Made by a program: the position numbers and the translations under genes
The notes under the pieces: model-generated
What the model was told of the DNA's origin: nothing
The model's database searches: none
The model's input: only the letters and a program-made list of their open reading frames with translations
NCBI GenBank assembly: GCA_003241685.1
Contig: QFPJ01000006.1
Location: 103,150-167,149 of the forward strand
DNA from: Sphingopyxis macrogoltabida
GTDB lineage: Bacteria > Pseudomonadota > Alphaproteobacteria > Sphingomonadales > Sphingomonadaceae
Direction: 5' to 3'
DNA: 64,000 bases
Part shown: positions 34,883 through 43,773 of the stretch, piece by piece
Layout: every line of letters starts with the position of its first letter
Position numbering within the stretch: position 1 is the first letter of the stretch

Positions 34883-35057
34883 TCGGGGTATCATAATACC
34901 CGTCAGCAAAGCCGCCGAATCATTGACTTTGCGCCCATTTGCCGCCATTGGCCCGCTCCGAAGCGCCGCTTCGTCCATCCGGACCGGCGGCGCAGCATGT
35001 TTCGGGGCGGCCGGTGCGATGCCGGATGCCTCATCCCAATCTGTCAAGGAGCGTGCC

Positions 35058-35537
35058 ATGAAGGCGCTGACCAAGACGACCGCTTCGGCCAATGCCGGCA
35101 CGGTCGAAAAGAAATGGGTGCTGATCGACGCCAACGGCCTGGTCGTGGGCCGCGTCGCGACGATCATCGCCAACATCCTGCGCGGCAAGCACAAGCCGTC
35201 GTTCACCCCGCACGTCGATTGCGGTGACAATGTCATCGTCATCAACGCCGAAAAGGTGGCGTTCACCGGCAAGAAGATGGCCGACAAGCGCTACTACAAG
35301 CACACCGGCTATGCCGGCGGGATCAAGGAAACCAGCCCGCAGAAGGTGCTGGAAGGCCGTTTCCCCGAGCGCGTTCTGGAAAAGGCCGTCGAACGCATGA
35401 TCCCGCGCGGACCGCTGGGCCGCCAGCAGATGCGCAATCTGCGCATCTTCGCCGGCACCGACCATCCGCACGAAGGGCAGAACCCCGAAGTGATCGACAT
35501 CGCGTCGATGAACCGCAAGAACAAGGTGGGTGCATAA
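35058..35537 (+). CDS. rplM: 50S ribosomal protein L13
   Basis: The 159-residue protein matches L13 in full, with KKWVLIDANGLVVGRVATI, the RYYKHTGYAGG segment and FAGTDHPHEGQ near the end. AAGGAG precedes the ATG at 35058. The stop and the rpsI start overlap by one base (TAATG), which is the usual rplM-rpsI arrangement. Confidence 0.97.
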   Translation: MKALTKTTASANAGTVEKKWVLIDANGLVVGRVATIIANILRGKHKPSFTPHVDCGDNVIVINAEKVAFTGKKMADKRYYKHTGYAGGIKETSPQKVLEGRFPERVLEKAVERMIPRGPLGRQQMRNLRIFAGTDHPHEGQNPEVIDIASMNRKNKVGA

Positions 35538-36034
35538 TGGCTGACGAACAGACCATGACCGATCTCAAGGATCTCGCCGGCGCTGTTGACGGCACCGTCG
35601 CTCCGGCTGCCCCGGCCGCGCCGCTCCGCGAAAAGCAGGTCGACAAGCAGGGCCGCGCCTATGCGACCGGCCGCCGCAAGGACGCCGTTGCCCGCGTGTG
35701 GGTCAAGCCCGGCACGGGCAAGATCACCGTCAACGGCCGCGACCAGGAAGTCTATTTCGCGCGCCCGACGCTGCGCCTCGTCATCAACCAGCCCTTTGGC
35801 CTGACCGAACGCACCGGCCAGTATGATGTCGTCGCGACCGTCAAGGGCGGCGGCCTGTCGGGCCAGGCGGGTGCCGTGCTGCACGGCATCGCGCAGGCGC
35901 TGACCCGCTTCGAACCGGCGCTGCGCAGCCCGGTCAAGGCGGCCGGCTTCCTGACCCGCGACAGCCGCGCGGTCGAACGCAAGAAGTACGGCAAGGCCAA
36001 GGCCCGCCGCAGCTTCCAGTTCTCGAAGCGCTAA
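35537..36034 (+). CDS. rpsI: 30S ribosomal protein S9
   Basis: The 165-residue protein has the S9 core from YATGRRKDAVARVW to the C-terminal KKYGKAKARRSFQFSKR. The first 40 residues form an acidic, Ala/Pro-rich extension not present in E. coli S9 (130 residues) but seen in alphaproteobacteria. It shares one base with rplM and is followed by a strong terminator. Confidence 0.97.
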   Translation: MADEQTMTDLKDLAGAVDGTVAPAAPAAPLREKQVDKQGRAYATGRRKDAVARVWVKPGTGKITVNGRDQEVYFARPTLRLVINQPFGLTERTGQYDVVATVKGGGLSGQAGAVLHGIAQALTRFEPALRSPVKAAGFLTRDSRAVERKKYGKAKARRSFQFSKR

Positions 36035-36063
36035 GCTTTCTTCCGCCGACGGGTGGAGAAGAG

Positions 36064-36095
36064 AAGGGCGGTCCGGCAACGGGCCGCCCTTTTTC
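36064..36095 (+). terminator. Rho-independent terminator of rplM-rpsI
   Basis: AAGGGCGG pairs with CCGCCCTT around a 12-nt loop and runs into a T tract (TTTTTC). It is 30 bp after the rpsI stop. Confidence 0.85.
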
Positions 36096-36139
36096 TTGGC
36101 CGCTTCGGGTTGGGAAGCGGACGTTTTCCACCCACTATC

Positions 36140-36214
36140 GTCATTCCGGACTTGATCCGGAATACACTACACCGCCGCCGTCATGGACCCCGGATCGAGT
36201 CCGGAGTGACGATG
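36140..36214. repeat. Palindromic intergenic repeat pair, TCCGGACTTGATCCGGA type
   Basis: Two inverted copies of a short palindrome, one with the core TCCGGACTTGATCCGGA and one GGATCGAGTCCGGA, face each other about 35 bp apart, each with GTCATT/GTGACG at the outer end. The same layout recurs near 43.7 kb. With the next repeat it fills most of the 376-bp gap after rpsI (36035-36410), in which I see no gene. Confidence 0.8.
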
Positions 36215-36267
36215 GTATACATGTTGCCTTCCGGCCGTTTTCCGGCGCCCTCCCCCCCCACCCCTTG

Positions 36268-36346
36268 TGTCATTCCCGCGAAAGCGGGAACCCCGAGCGT
36301 GCGTCGGCTGCCTCCGCACTGGCTCCCCGCTTTCGCGGGGATGACA
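36268..36346. repeat. Palindromic intergenic repeat pair, CCCGCGAAAGCGGG type
   Basis: Left arm GTCATTCCCGCGAAAGCGGG and right arm CCCCGCTTTCGCGGGGATGA face each other over about 27 bp. Each arm is itself a small stem-loop. This belongs to the same broad class as the repeats at 50.8-55.2 kb. Confidence 0.82.
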
Positions 36347-36410
36347 AAGTCAGAAAATGCCGAAAGTCCGCAATCGGTCGAAAGCTGCCCCATAAACTGG
36401 TGCGCGAAGT

Positions 36411-37454
36411 CTACAGTAGGTCCAGACTGTTGAGCGCGAGCGCCTGCCGGGCCGGGCGTTCGGCCATCACCGCGAACATTTCGTCGCCGCGTTCAGTCCG
36501 CTCGACATTCATCGATGCAAAGACCGCCATGAAATAGCCGCTGAGCGCGCCGATCCGGTAATCGGTCCACAGTGGGTCCGCGTCGGGCGCGATTCCGTGC
36601 CGCCCGAGCGCTGCGATCCAGTGATCGAATGCGGGCCGGTCGGCGGCCGCGCGCGCAAGGGGGTCGGCGATGCTGGTGCCGACCAGATAGGCAAGGTCGG
36701 TCGCGCCGCCGCCGCATCCCAATGTCTGCCAGTCGACCAGCCAGCAGCGGTCGCCGCCGGATGCGAAGAGGATGTTGTCGATGCGAAGGTCGCCGTGGAC
36801 CAGCGCCCGCGCCGATGGCGTGCGCGCCAGATAGCGGTCGAGCCGTTCGACGAGCCCTGCCCCCAGGCCGAGCACTTCGGGGTCGAGGCGCGCGGCATAG
36901 CGTTCGCGAAACCCGGCATAGAGTTTCGGAAACAGCGCGCGGATCATATCGCGATTGTCGCGGGCGAGCCACGGGAGGGCGTCGAGCCGCACGTCGTCCC
37001 ACAGCAGCGCATGCAACCCCGCCGCGGCGTCGATGCACGGCAGCAGGCCGTCGAGGTCCAGCCCGGCAAGCTGGTCGCCCTGATGCGCCGGGGCAAGGTC
37101 GGACAGAAGCAGGATGAAATCGACGTCGTCGTCGGCGATCTCGGCATGGTAGCAGACCGGCGCCGCGACCCCGCTGCTGCCCGCCAGTTCGCGATACCAG
37201 CTCACTTCCTTGACATAGGTGCCGGTCAGTTTGGCGATGTGGCGGCTTGCCGCATCGTGGCTGGGGCATTTGGCGATGACGGTCGCGGGCGCATCGATCC
37301 CGGGGCTCCAGTCGAGCGTCAGCCGGAAACTGTCGCACATCTGGCCGGTGCCGACCTTGGCCGTGGTGAAGCATCGCAGCGTTCCGGCCGGCTGACCCAG
37401 AGCATTTGCCAGCCAGTCGCACGACATGGCGCCGGGCGATGTCGGAAAGCTCAT
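36411..37454 (-). CDS. Aminoglycoside-phosphotransferase-like kinase
   Basis: The 347-residue protein has the APH/choline-kinase fold. Key motifs are the nucleotide-binding Lys region (VIAKCP), the catalytic HGDLRIDNILF and the metal Asp in WLVDWQTLG. It phosphorylates a small molecule of unknown identity; an antibiotic substrate is unlikely for a chromosomal gene in this context. Its start overlaps the stop of the upstream lipocalin-like gene (ATGA), so the two work together. Confidence 0.85.
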   Translation of the reverse strand: MSFPTSPGAMSCDWLANALGQPAGTLRCFTTAKVGTGQMCDSFRLTLDWSPGIDAPATVIAKCPSHDAASRHIAKLTGTYVKEVSWYRELAGSSGVAAPVCYHAEIADDDVDFILLLSDLAPAHQGDQLAGLDLDGLLPCIDAAAGLHALLWDDVRLDALPWLARDNRDMIRALFPKLYAGFRERYAARLDPEVLGLGAGLVERLDRYLARTPSARALVHGDLRIDNILFASGGDRCWLVDWQTLGCGGGATDLAYLVGTSIADPLARAAADRPAFDHWIAALGRHGIAPDADPLWTDYRIGALSGYFMAVFASMNVERTERGDEMFAVMAERPARQALALNSLDLL

Positions 37455-38563
37455 GCGGCGGGCTCCATCATGCCATGAAGCCCGGAAGGTCCGTGCGGCC
37501 CGACGAACAATTGTTCGAGCACACCGATACCGTGGAGCAGGCGGTCGCCGTCGCGGAGTTCGGCTTTGGCGAAGGCCTGGATATGCATGGCGAGCGGGTT
37601 GCTCCAGACGCGCTCGGCTTCGGCCAGGCGGTCGTGGCCGACCGCAAGGTCGGGCCCATGGTCGAACCCATGCCCCCATGCGGGGTGGGTATAGCCGAGC
37701 CCGCTCATCGCAAAGACGGGGCCCTCCGGCGTCAGCGTCAGCGATCGTCCGGCGCCCAGGTCGGCGGTCAGCCGCGTCATCCGCCGCGTTCCCCCCTGCC
37801 ATTCGGCCGCAAAGGTCGCGGCATCGAAATGGCGTTCGGCGGTGCCGGCCGGGCCGCCGTCGCTCGCGTCGCCGGCGATTACCGCGCGGCGGTTCCACGG
37901 GTGACCCGCGCCATCGTCGTTGGTGTGGAAGAAGAGCGAGCGATCCTCGAAATGGCACGGCGTCCACAGCCAGAAGAATTGCGCCAGATTGCCCCCCGGC
38001 GGCGGCTGCGGATCCCGCGCGCCGACCGGACGGATGCCCCAGCTGCGGTCGCGGGTGCCGGTCCAGCCTTCTGCGGCCTCGACCCGCCGCCCGTCCACCG
38101 TCAGCCAGCCCGACCAGCGGCCGTTTTGCGTCAAGCGCGTATAGTCCATGAACATTCGCGTGCCGTTGCGGCGGACGAAGCGCGGCTCCTCGATCGGGAA
38201 ATGCCGTCCGGTGAAGGTCAGGTCCGCCGCCAGGGGCCCGTCGTTCGCCGCGATCCGCAGCGTCAGCACCTTGAGCGGCACATCGACCGCTATCGCGATC
38301 GGCCCGACCTCCAGGTCGAGCCGCTCGCCGTCCGACCGCCGGCTGGCGCGCAGATTATGCTGTATCCCGTCGGCGATGACGCAGAAGGCCGCGTCGACGA
38401 TCCCCAATTGCGGATAGAAGCCCATCGCCGCCGCAAAGAAGACCGATCCGTCCGCACCATAGCCGTTGAAGAAATAGCGGTCATAGAAATTGCGGTCCCC
38501 ACCGGCATAGGCAATCGGTTCGCTCGTCTGGTGAACCGGATAATCGTCGCCCTTGGTTAGCAT
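37451..38563 (-). CDS. Lipocalin-like (DUF7064/7065-type) protein paired with APH-type kinase
   Basis: The 370-residue protein has no signal peptide or membrane helix. Its sequence suggests a two-part beta fold like CrtC/AttH-type lipocalin-like proteins; segments FYDRYFFNGYGADGSVFF and WTGTRDRSWGIRPVG are typical. I infer family from pattern only. GGAAGGA lies just before the ATG at 38563. It is coupled to the kinase gene by a 4-bp overlap. The pair may handle a hydrophobic terpenoid or steroid-like compound. Confidence 0.7.
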   Translation of the reverse strand: MLTKGDDYPVHQTSEPIAYAGGDRNFYDRYFFNGYGADGSVFFAAAMGFYPQLGIVDAAFCVIADGIQHNLRASRRSDGERLDLEVGPIAIAVDVPLKVLTLRIAANDGPLAADLTFTGRHFPIEEPRFVRRNGTRMFMDYTRLTQNGRWSGWLTVDGRRVEAAEGWTGTRDRSWGIRPVGARDPQPPPGGNLAQFFWLWTPCHFEDRSLFFHTNDDGAGHPWNRRAVIAGDASDGGPAGTAERHFDAATFAAEWQGGTRRMTRLTADLGAGRSLTLTPEGPVFAMSGLGYTHPAWGHGFDHGPDLAVGHDRLAEAERVWSNPLAMHIQAFAKAELRDGDRLLHGIGVLEQLFVGPHGPSGLHGMMEPAA

Positions 38564-38619
38564 GCAATATCCTTCCCATTTTCGTTTTGCGTTGAAACTA
38601 GAAGGGAAGGGTGACGGCG

Positions 38620-39468
38620 TCAATGCACCGGCGGGTCTACGGGCGGAATTGCACGGATTGGAGCCACTGGCTCACCCGGTTCGCGCGGCGGAAGAGCATC
38701 GGCCGGTACGGCGGGAACCTGCATGTCCGGCGTCGGCACCGCAGCAAGATTGCATACATTTATGTCGATCTGTCCATCGGCGATCGTCAGTGCGTTGAAA
38801 CTGGGCGGTGTCGAGCGGATGCGCTGGGACAGCGTGCCCGCGCCGATCATCCGGATCGGGCCGGCGGGCGTTTCGCGGGTCAGGTCGAAGGCGTCGTGGA
38901 CATGGCCCGTCAGCACCGCCGCGACGCCGCGCGCGGCCAGTTGGTGCAGCGCGGCTTCGCCGCCCCGGGTCAGCGCGCGCCCGCGCGTTCCCGCCTCGAC
39001 GAGCGGATGATGCGCGGTGACGAGCACGGTGGTCCCGGGGGGCAGGGCGTCGATCGCCGCCAGCGTCTTGTCCAGCGCGCGGCGCGTCACGCATCCCTTG
39101 GACCAGTCGAGCCGCCATTGCGCGCGCGCCGTGGTCTTGAGCGGCACGACCGCCAGACCGGGGAAATCCAGTTCGCGCTCGACCAGCCGTTCGATGCGGC
39201 GGATGCGGCGATAGGGCCACAGGAAACGGGCGAAGGGGTTGAAATAGGGCAAGTCGTGATTGCCGACCTCGACCGTCACCGGGACGTCGAGCCGCTCGAT
39301 CCAGTCGCAGGCGGCGGCAAATTCGCGCGACCGTGCCCGCATCGTCAGATCGCCGGTGATCAGCACCGCCTCCGGCCGCTCGTCGCGGACGCTGCTGGCG
39401 AACCAGTCGAGCGCGCGGCCATCCTCCAGTCCGAAATGCAGATCGCTGATGTGGAAAAGGCGCATCAT
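38620..39468 (-). CDS. Metallophosphoesterase
   Basis: The 282-residue protein shows all calcineurin-like motifs in order: SDLHFG, TGDLT, GNHD, VTAHHP and GHVHD. It probably acts as a cytoplasmic phosphodiesterase or pyrophosphatase. The substrate is unknown, but the upstream coupled gene (ATGA overlap) is a lipid-kinase-like protein, which suggests lipid or UDP-sugar-lipid metabolism. Confidence 0.9.
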   Translation of the reverse strand: MMRLFHISDLHFGLEDGRALDWFASSVRDERPEAVLITGDLTMRARSREFAAACDWIERLDVPVTVEVGNHDLPYFNPFARFLWPYRRIRRIERLVERELDFPGLAVVPLKTTARAQWRLDWSKGCVTRRALDKTLAAIDALPPGTTVLVTAHHPLVEAGTRGRALTRGGEAALHQLAARGVAAVLTGHVHDAFDLTRETPAGPIRMIGAGTLSQRIRSTPPSFNALTIADGQIDINVCNLAAVPTPDMQVPAVPADALPPREPGEPVAPIRAIPPVDPPVH

Positions 39469-40295
39469 CCGGTCGCGACAAAATCCACGCCGCTGGTGCC
39501 GAGCGAAAAGCGCGCCGGCGACGGAATCTCGTCCAGTTCGCCGTCATATTCCAGGCTGATCGGGCGATCGCTTTCGAGGATAATCGTGGCCGCGGTCGCG
39601 ATCGCCTCGCTCGGTCCGTCGCGAAAGTCGCCGCCCAGCCATGCAAGCCCGTGTCGCAGCACATCGCCCGTGCCTTCGGTCAATATGCCGTCGGCGCGCA
39701 GCCCGTCCTGCGCCGGCGTCAGGATGACGGCCGGATACTCGGCGGCATGACCCGCGACGCGGACACCGGGGGCATTGAGCATTTCGTCGAGCGCCTCGGG
39801 CGCGGCTCGGCTCGCCTCGATCAGCCCTTCCTGCCGCATGGTTTCGCGCACCTCGGCCCAGCGCGTCGCGGGCCCCGCGACGATGGTGATGAAGGCGGTG
39901 GCGGTGCCGGACCGGATCGTCGGCACCGGCCGCCGCCGTCCTTTGCCCGCCAGCGCGTCGGCCAATATGTCGGCGGCGGGGCGGTCGCCGTGCAGCGCCT
40001 TCGACAGCAGGTTCAGCGTCCCGCCGGGCAGCGGCAGCAGCGCGCCGTCCCAGCCGTCCGTGCCCGTTGCCGCGGCGTTGATCGTCCCGTCGCCGGTCCA
40101 CACGATCAGCAGGTCGATGCTCTCCGCGCGCAGCGCCGCCGCGTCGGGCAGGTCGGCATCGGGCAGTTCGAACGTGGCGGCGAGCGGCGCGCCATGATCG
40201 CGGCACAGCGCCTCGATCGCTTCGCACGTGGCGGCGTCATAACTGCCGCTCTGGCTGTTGCAGACGAGGGCGGGTCGGGAAAAGCGTCCGGTCAT
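39465..40295 (-). CDS. Diacylglycerol kinase-like protein
   Basis: The 276-residue protein has the N-terminal NAD-kinase/DAG-kinase fold with LIVWTGDGTINAA (GGDGT-like; the first Gly is Thr here) and LLPLPGGTLNLLSKAL. This fits the YegS/LCB5 family that phosphorylates lipids. It is coupled to the metallophosphoesterase gene by a 4-bp overlap. The altered GGDGT motif (TGDGT) should be checked for activity. Confidence 0.85.
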   Translation of the reverse strand: MTGRFSRPALVCNSQSGSYDAATCEAIEALCRDHGAPLAATFELPDADLPDAAALRAESIDLLIVWTGDGTINAAATGTDGWDGALLPLPGGTLNLLSKALHGDRPAADILADALAGKGRRRPVPTIRSGTATAFITIVAGPATRWAEVRETMRQEGLIEASRAAPEALDEMLNAPGVRVAGHAAEYPAVILTPAQDGLRADGILTEGTGDVLRHGLAWLGGDFRDGPSEAIATAATIILESDRPISLEYDGELDEIPSPARFSLGTSGVDFVATG

Positions 40296-40394
40296 ATCCC
40301 CCTTTACGCGCGAACGCGCAAAAGGTCGCGGCTTTCGTCGCTTGTTCGCCGCGATGCGCGGTTGTAGGGCGGGGCATCCGTGACGGATAAGGCG

Positions 40395-41348
40395 ATGAGT
40401 TCCGTGATCGGGAAAGCGCGATTGATCAAATTCCTCTTCTTGATTGTGCTGCTCCTGCTGCTGTTCGGCGGCGGCGCGAAGATGATCGTCGCGGGCGGTG
40501 CCAAGTCGCTCGACATGGCCGACAAGCTCCTGGGGAAGGGCGACGGCGCGCGGTTGCTGCTCGCCGATCAGCCCTATGGCCGCGGACCGCGCCAGTCGCT
40601 CGATATATGGGTGCCGGACGGCACGCGCGCGGGCGACCGGCTGCCGGTCGTGATCTTCTTCTATGGCGGCGGCTGGGACAGCGGGGATCGGCAGAGCTAT
40701 GGCTTTGCGGGCCGCGCGCTGGCGGGCGACGGGTTTCTGACCGTCATCCCCGACTACCGCCTGACGCCCAAGGCGCATTGGCCGGATTTTCTGGAGGACG
40801 GCGCCGCCGCGGTGGCCTGGGTTCAGGAGCATGTCGAAAAACTGGGTGGCGACCCGGACCGGATCGCGCTGATGGGGCATTCGGCGGGCGCTTATAATGC
40901 CGCGATGCTGGCGCTCGACCCGCAATGGCTGCGCGCGGCGGGCAGCGACGTGTCGGTGGTGCGGGGGGTGGCCGGACTGGCCGGTCCCTATGATTTCCTG
41001 CCGCTCGAAAAGGGCGGCATGGCCGATCGCGCGATGGGTCGGGTGAAGCCCGCCGACCGGACGCAGCCGATCAGCTTCGCGCGCGGCGATGCGCCGCCGC
41101 TGTGGCTCGCGACCGGCGACGAGGATACGACCGTGCGCCCGCGCAACAGCCAGAATCTCGCGGCCGCGATCGAACGGCTGGGCGGGTCGGCGACGCTGCG
41201 CATCTATCCGGGCGTCGGGCATACCGGCATCGTCATGGCGCTGGCGGCGCCCTTTCGCCGCAAAGGCCCCGTGCTGGCGGAGGCGAGCGACTTCCTGCGC
41301 GGCGTGACGGGACGGCGGATCGCGCCGGCAGAGGCCGCCGCCGAGTGA
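40395..41348 (+). CDS. Alpha/beta hydrolase (carboxylesterase-like), membrane-anchored
   Basis: The protein of about 317 residues has an N-terminal hydrophobic helix (FLFLIVLLLLLF) and an alpha/beta hydrolase domain. The oxyanion FFYGGGWDSGD, the nucleophile elbow GHSAG and a late His in GVGHTG are seen. It resembles BD-FAE / carboxylesterase families. The start is uncertain: a GTG five codons upstream (40380) is possible. Its stop overlaps the GTG of the next gene by 4 bp. Confidence 0.85.
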   Translation: MSSVIGKARLIKFLFLIVLLLLLFGGGAKMIVAGGAKSLDMADKLLGKGDGARLLLADQPYGRGPRQSLDIWVPDGTRAGDRLPVVIFFYGGGWDSGDRQSYGFAGRALAGDGFLTVIPDYRLTPKAHWPDFLEDGAAAVAWVQEHVEKLGGDPDRIALMGHSAGAYNAAMLALDPQWLRAAGSDVSVVRGVAGLAGPYDFLPLEKGGMADRAMGRVKPADRTQPISFARGDAPPLWLATGDEDTTVRPRNSQNLAAAIERLGGSATLRIYPGVGHTGIVMALAAPFRRKGPVLAEASDFLRGVTGRRIAPAEAAAE

Positions 41349-42118
41349 CGACCCCGATCCCCGCCATCGTCATGGCCGGCAGCCGCCCCGGCCCCGACCC
41401 GCTGCTGTCGGACAGCGGGGTGTCGACCAAGGCCTTGCTCCCCGTCGCGGGGCGGCCGATGCTGGCTCATGTCGTCACCGCGCTGCGGGCGTCGCCGCTG
41501 GTCGGGCCGATCACCCTGTTGGCGCAGAACAGCGCCGAGCTTGCCGCCGAACCGGCGCTGGCGGGCGTTACCGGCCTGATCTTCGCCGATTCGGGGCAGG
41601 GGATCAGCAGTTCGCTGGCGGCCGCCTTGCCGGCCGGCGACGATCCGGTGCTGGTGACGACCGCCGACAATGTGCTGCTGACCCCCGCCATGATCGCCGA
41701 ATTTCTGGGCGGCGCCGACGGCAGCGACGTCGCGGTCGCGATGGTCGAGCGGGATGTGCTGCTCGCGCGCTATCCCGAATCGAAGCGGACCTGGCTGAAA
41801 TTCCGCGGCGGCTGGTGGTCGGGCGCCAACCTGTTCCGCCTGCGCGGGCGCCGCGTGCTGCCGCTGCTCGATTTCTGGGGCCGGATCGAGCGCGACCGCA
41901 AGAAGGGGTTGAAGATCGTCGCGGCGTTCGGGCCGTGGCTGCTCGTCGGCGCGCTGCTGCGGCTGTTCACGATTCAACAGGGGGTCGCGCGCGCGGGGCT
42001 GCGCTTCGGCTTGAAGGCGAAAGTCGTCCCGATGTCGGCGCCCGAAGCATGTATCGACGCCGACAAGCCCGCCGACATTGAACTGATCGAACAGATCATG
42101 GCAGGGCGGGCAAAATAG
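41345..42118 (+). CDS. NTP transferase (MobA-like nucleotidyltransferase)
   Basis: The 257-residue protein begins with AIVMAGSRPGPDPL and a STKALLPVAGRPMLAHVV segment, the nucleotide-binding pattern of MobA/GlmU-type sugar nucleotidyltransferases. It probably makes an activated sugar or cofactor precursor; the product is unknown. The GTG start overlaps the stop of the hydrolase gene (GTGA). Confidence 0.8.
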   Translation: MTTPIPAIVMAGSRPGPDPLLSDSGVSTKALLPVAGRPMLAHVVTALRASPLVGPITLLAQNSAELAAEPALAGVTGLIFADSGQGISSSLAAALPAGDDPVLVTTADNVLLTPAMIAEFLGGADGSDVAVAMVERDVLLARYPESKRTWLKFRGGWWSGANLFRLRGRRVLPLLDFWGRIERDRKKGLKIVAAFGPWLLVGALLRLFTIQQGVARAGLRFGLKAKVVPMSAPEACIDADKPADIELIEQIMAGRAK

Positions 42119-42123
42119 ACATT

Positions 42124-42148
42124 GTGTGCCCCCGCCTTCGCGGGAACG
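42124..42148. repeat. Single arm of the CCCCGCCTTCGCGGG palindromic repeat
   Basis: One arm, GTGCCCCCGCCTTCGCGGGA, lies in the 38-bp gap after the nucleotidyltransferase gene. It matches the right-hand arms at 51.9 and 52.2 kb. Confidence 0.75.
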
Positions 42149-42156
42149 CCGCCCCC

Positions 42157-42855
42157 TTACACGCTGGCGTTCGAAACCAGTGCCCGGTCCACCGCCGCGG
42201 TCGCCAGCGCCAGTTCCTGGTCATAGGGGATCGTCGCGTCGATATCGACGATCGGCGCGCCGTTGAAAGCGAGCAGCGGCACCGTTTCGACCTTGCGCGT
42301 GATCAGCGCGCGGTCATGGTCGGGCTTGCGCGCCATCACCGTGTCGACATCGACGTACAACCGGATCACCAGCGTCGGGACATGGGCCGCCATCTCGGCA
42401 TAGAGCGCGCGCTCCGCCGCCTGCATCGCGGCGAGGCGCGCGCTGGTCGCGCGGCCGGCGAGGATCGGGCCGTCATGGAGGCCGGGTACCTCGAGCTGCG
42501 GATAGCGGTCGGTGACGATCGTCACGCCCGCGCGGCGGCGATCCAGCAATTGATCGAATTTGGCGCGGCGTTTCCTCGACTTGTTCAGCGCATAGCGCGC
42601 CGCCAGCGTGCCGGGAATCGGCGCCCCCGGATCGCGCAGCCGGTCGGCGATGCCGTCGAGGAAGCGGTGCAGCGGCGGACCGATGATCGGCCAGCGCCCG
42701 ATGCGCCGCCCCTGCTCGCCGGACCCGAGGCCCAGATAGCCGCTTTCCGCGCGTCGCGTCTGTTGCACATGCGCCAGCAGGTCGGCCGACAGGGTCGACT
42801 TGCCCGACCCGTCGCTGCCGACGACCGCAATCAGGGGAGCGAGATCGCTCCCCAT
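42157..42855 (-). CDS. Thymidylate-kinase-like P-loop kinase
   Basis: The 232-residue protein has a Walker A motif (VGSDGSGKST, residues 12-21) and a later TDRYP motif typical of thymidylate/nucleoside kinases, with Arg-rich lid segments. The substrate is unknown. It lies 4 bp after the methyltransferase gene on the same strand. Confidence 0.8.
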   Translation of the reverse strand: MGSDLAPLIAVVGSDGSGKSTLSADLLAHVQQTRRAESGYLGLGSGEQGRRIGRWPIIGPPLHRFLDGIADRLRDPGAPIPGTLAARYALNKSRKRRAKFDQLLDRRRAGVTIVTDRYPQLEVPGLHDGPILAGRATSARLAAMQAAERALYAEMAAHVPTLVIRLYVDVDTVMARKPDHDRALITRKVETVPLLAFNGAPIVDIDATIPYDQELALATAAVDRALVSNASV

Positions 42856-42859
42856 GCGA

Positions 42860-43600
42860 TCAGCTCAATTCCTTGAAGAAGCCGATCATCTTCAGCCCGC
42901 CGACGAAGAAGCGGATCGCGACGAGCGCCGCATAGGCATAGACCCAGTTCCACTGCGTCGGGCTGAGCGCGTCGAACTGGAAGTCCAGCCGCGCGAACCA
43001 AGTCAGGAAAACGGCGGTGGCGAGCAGGAACAGCTTATTCTGTTCGCGCCAGATCATGCGCTTCCACCAGAAGGGATATTTGGGCTTCACCCAGCCGTGC
43101 AGGCGGGGGAGCAGCGCGGGGACGTCCTTTGCCCATTCGGCATGGGCCGGGCCGAACTTCTCGCGCAGAAATTCTTCCTCATAGATGGAGATGCGCTCAT
43201 AGATCAGGACGCCGAGCAGGAAGACGATCGCCCCGAAGACCCAGCTTCCCGACAGCATCGCGATGCCGGTGAAATTCAGGATGCGGCCGACATAGAGCGG
43301 GTTGCGGACCAGGCTGTAGGGGCCGGTCGTGTTAAGCTCGCTCGCCTCGGCGGCGACCTTGGCCCGGCCCGAGGTGCCGAGCGCAGCCCAGCCGCTGGTG
43401 AAGATGCGCACGATCGCGCCGGCGCTCGCGACGCCCAGCGACAGCCAGAACCAGGCGCAGTCGCCAAAAGCCGTGTTGAACGGACCCCAGTCCTTGCTGC
43501 ACCATGCGATCAGCACCGAGATGGCGATGGTGATGTAGATATAGGTGCCGCGAATGAAGAAGAGGCGCTTGCCGCTGCGGGCGAGTTCTTGCTGATACAT
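42860..43600 (-). CDS. Isoprenylcysteine carboxyl methyltransferase-like membrane enzyme
   Basis: The 246-residue protein has about five membrane helices and the ICMT/PEMT motif GPYSLVRNPLYVGRILNFTG followed by the EEEFLREKFG region. Members methylate lipids or prenylated groups using S-adenosylmethionine. The substrate here is not known. It is probably co-transcribed with the kinase gene that follows. Confidence 0.83.
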   Translation of the reverse strand: MYQQELARSGKRLFFIRGTYIYITIAISVLIAWCSKDWGPFNTAFGDCAWFWLSLGVASAGAIVRIFTSGWAALGTSGRAKVAAEASELNTTGPYSLVRNPLYVGRILNFTGIAMLSGSWVFGAIVFLLGVLIYERISIYEEEFLREKFGPAHAEWAKDVPALLPRLHGWVKPKYPFWWKRMIWREQNKLFLLATAVFLTWFARLDFQFDALSPTQWNWVYAYAALVAIRFFVGGLKMIGFFKELS

Positions 43601-43689
43601 GGGTTCCGCCTGAAGGCCGCGGATGCGGCGTCGAAAAAGGTGGCGACCCCTCTAGCAAATTTTGCGGCCAAAATAAGACCCAACCGATC

Positions 43690-43767
43690 TTCGTCACCGC
43701 GGACGCGATCCGGGGTCCATGCGGCGATGGCGTTAATGGATGCCGGATCAGGTCCGGCATGACGAAG
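43690..43767. repeat. Palindromic repeat pair, GGATCAGGTCC type
   Basis: A left arm (CGTCACCGCGGACGCGATCC) and a right arm (GCCGGATCAGGTCCGGCATG) face each other, with GTCACC/ATGACG at the outer ends. It is the same class as 36140-36214 and lies between the methyltransferase and flippase genes. Confidence 0.75.
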
Positions 43768-43773
43768 GAAGGG

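Noticed and set aside
34883..35057. Ribosomal protein leader or riboswitch before rplM
   Set aside because: Only a short GGGTAT/ATACCC hairpin and a TTGACT are seen; no known leader structure can be supported.
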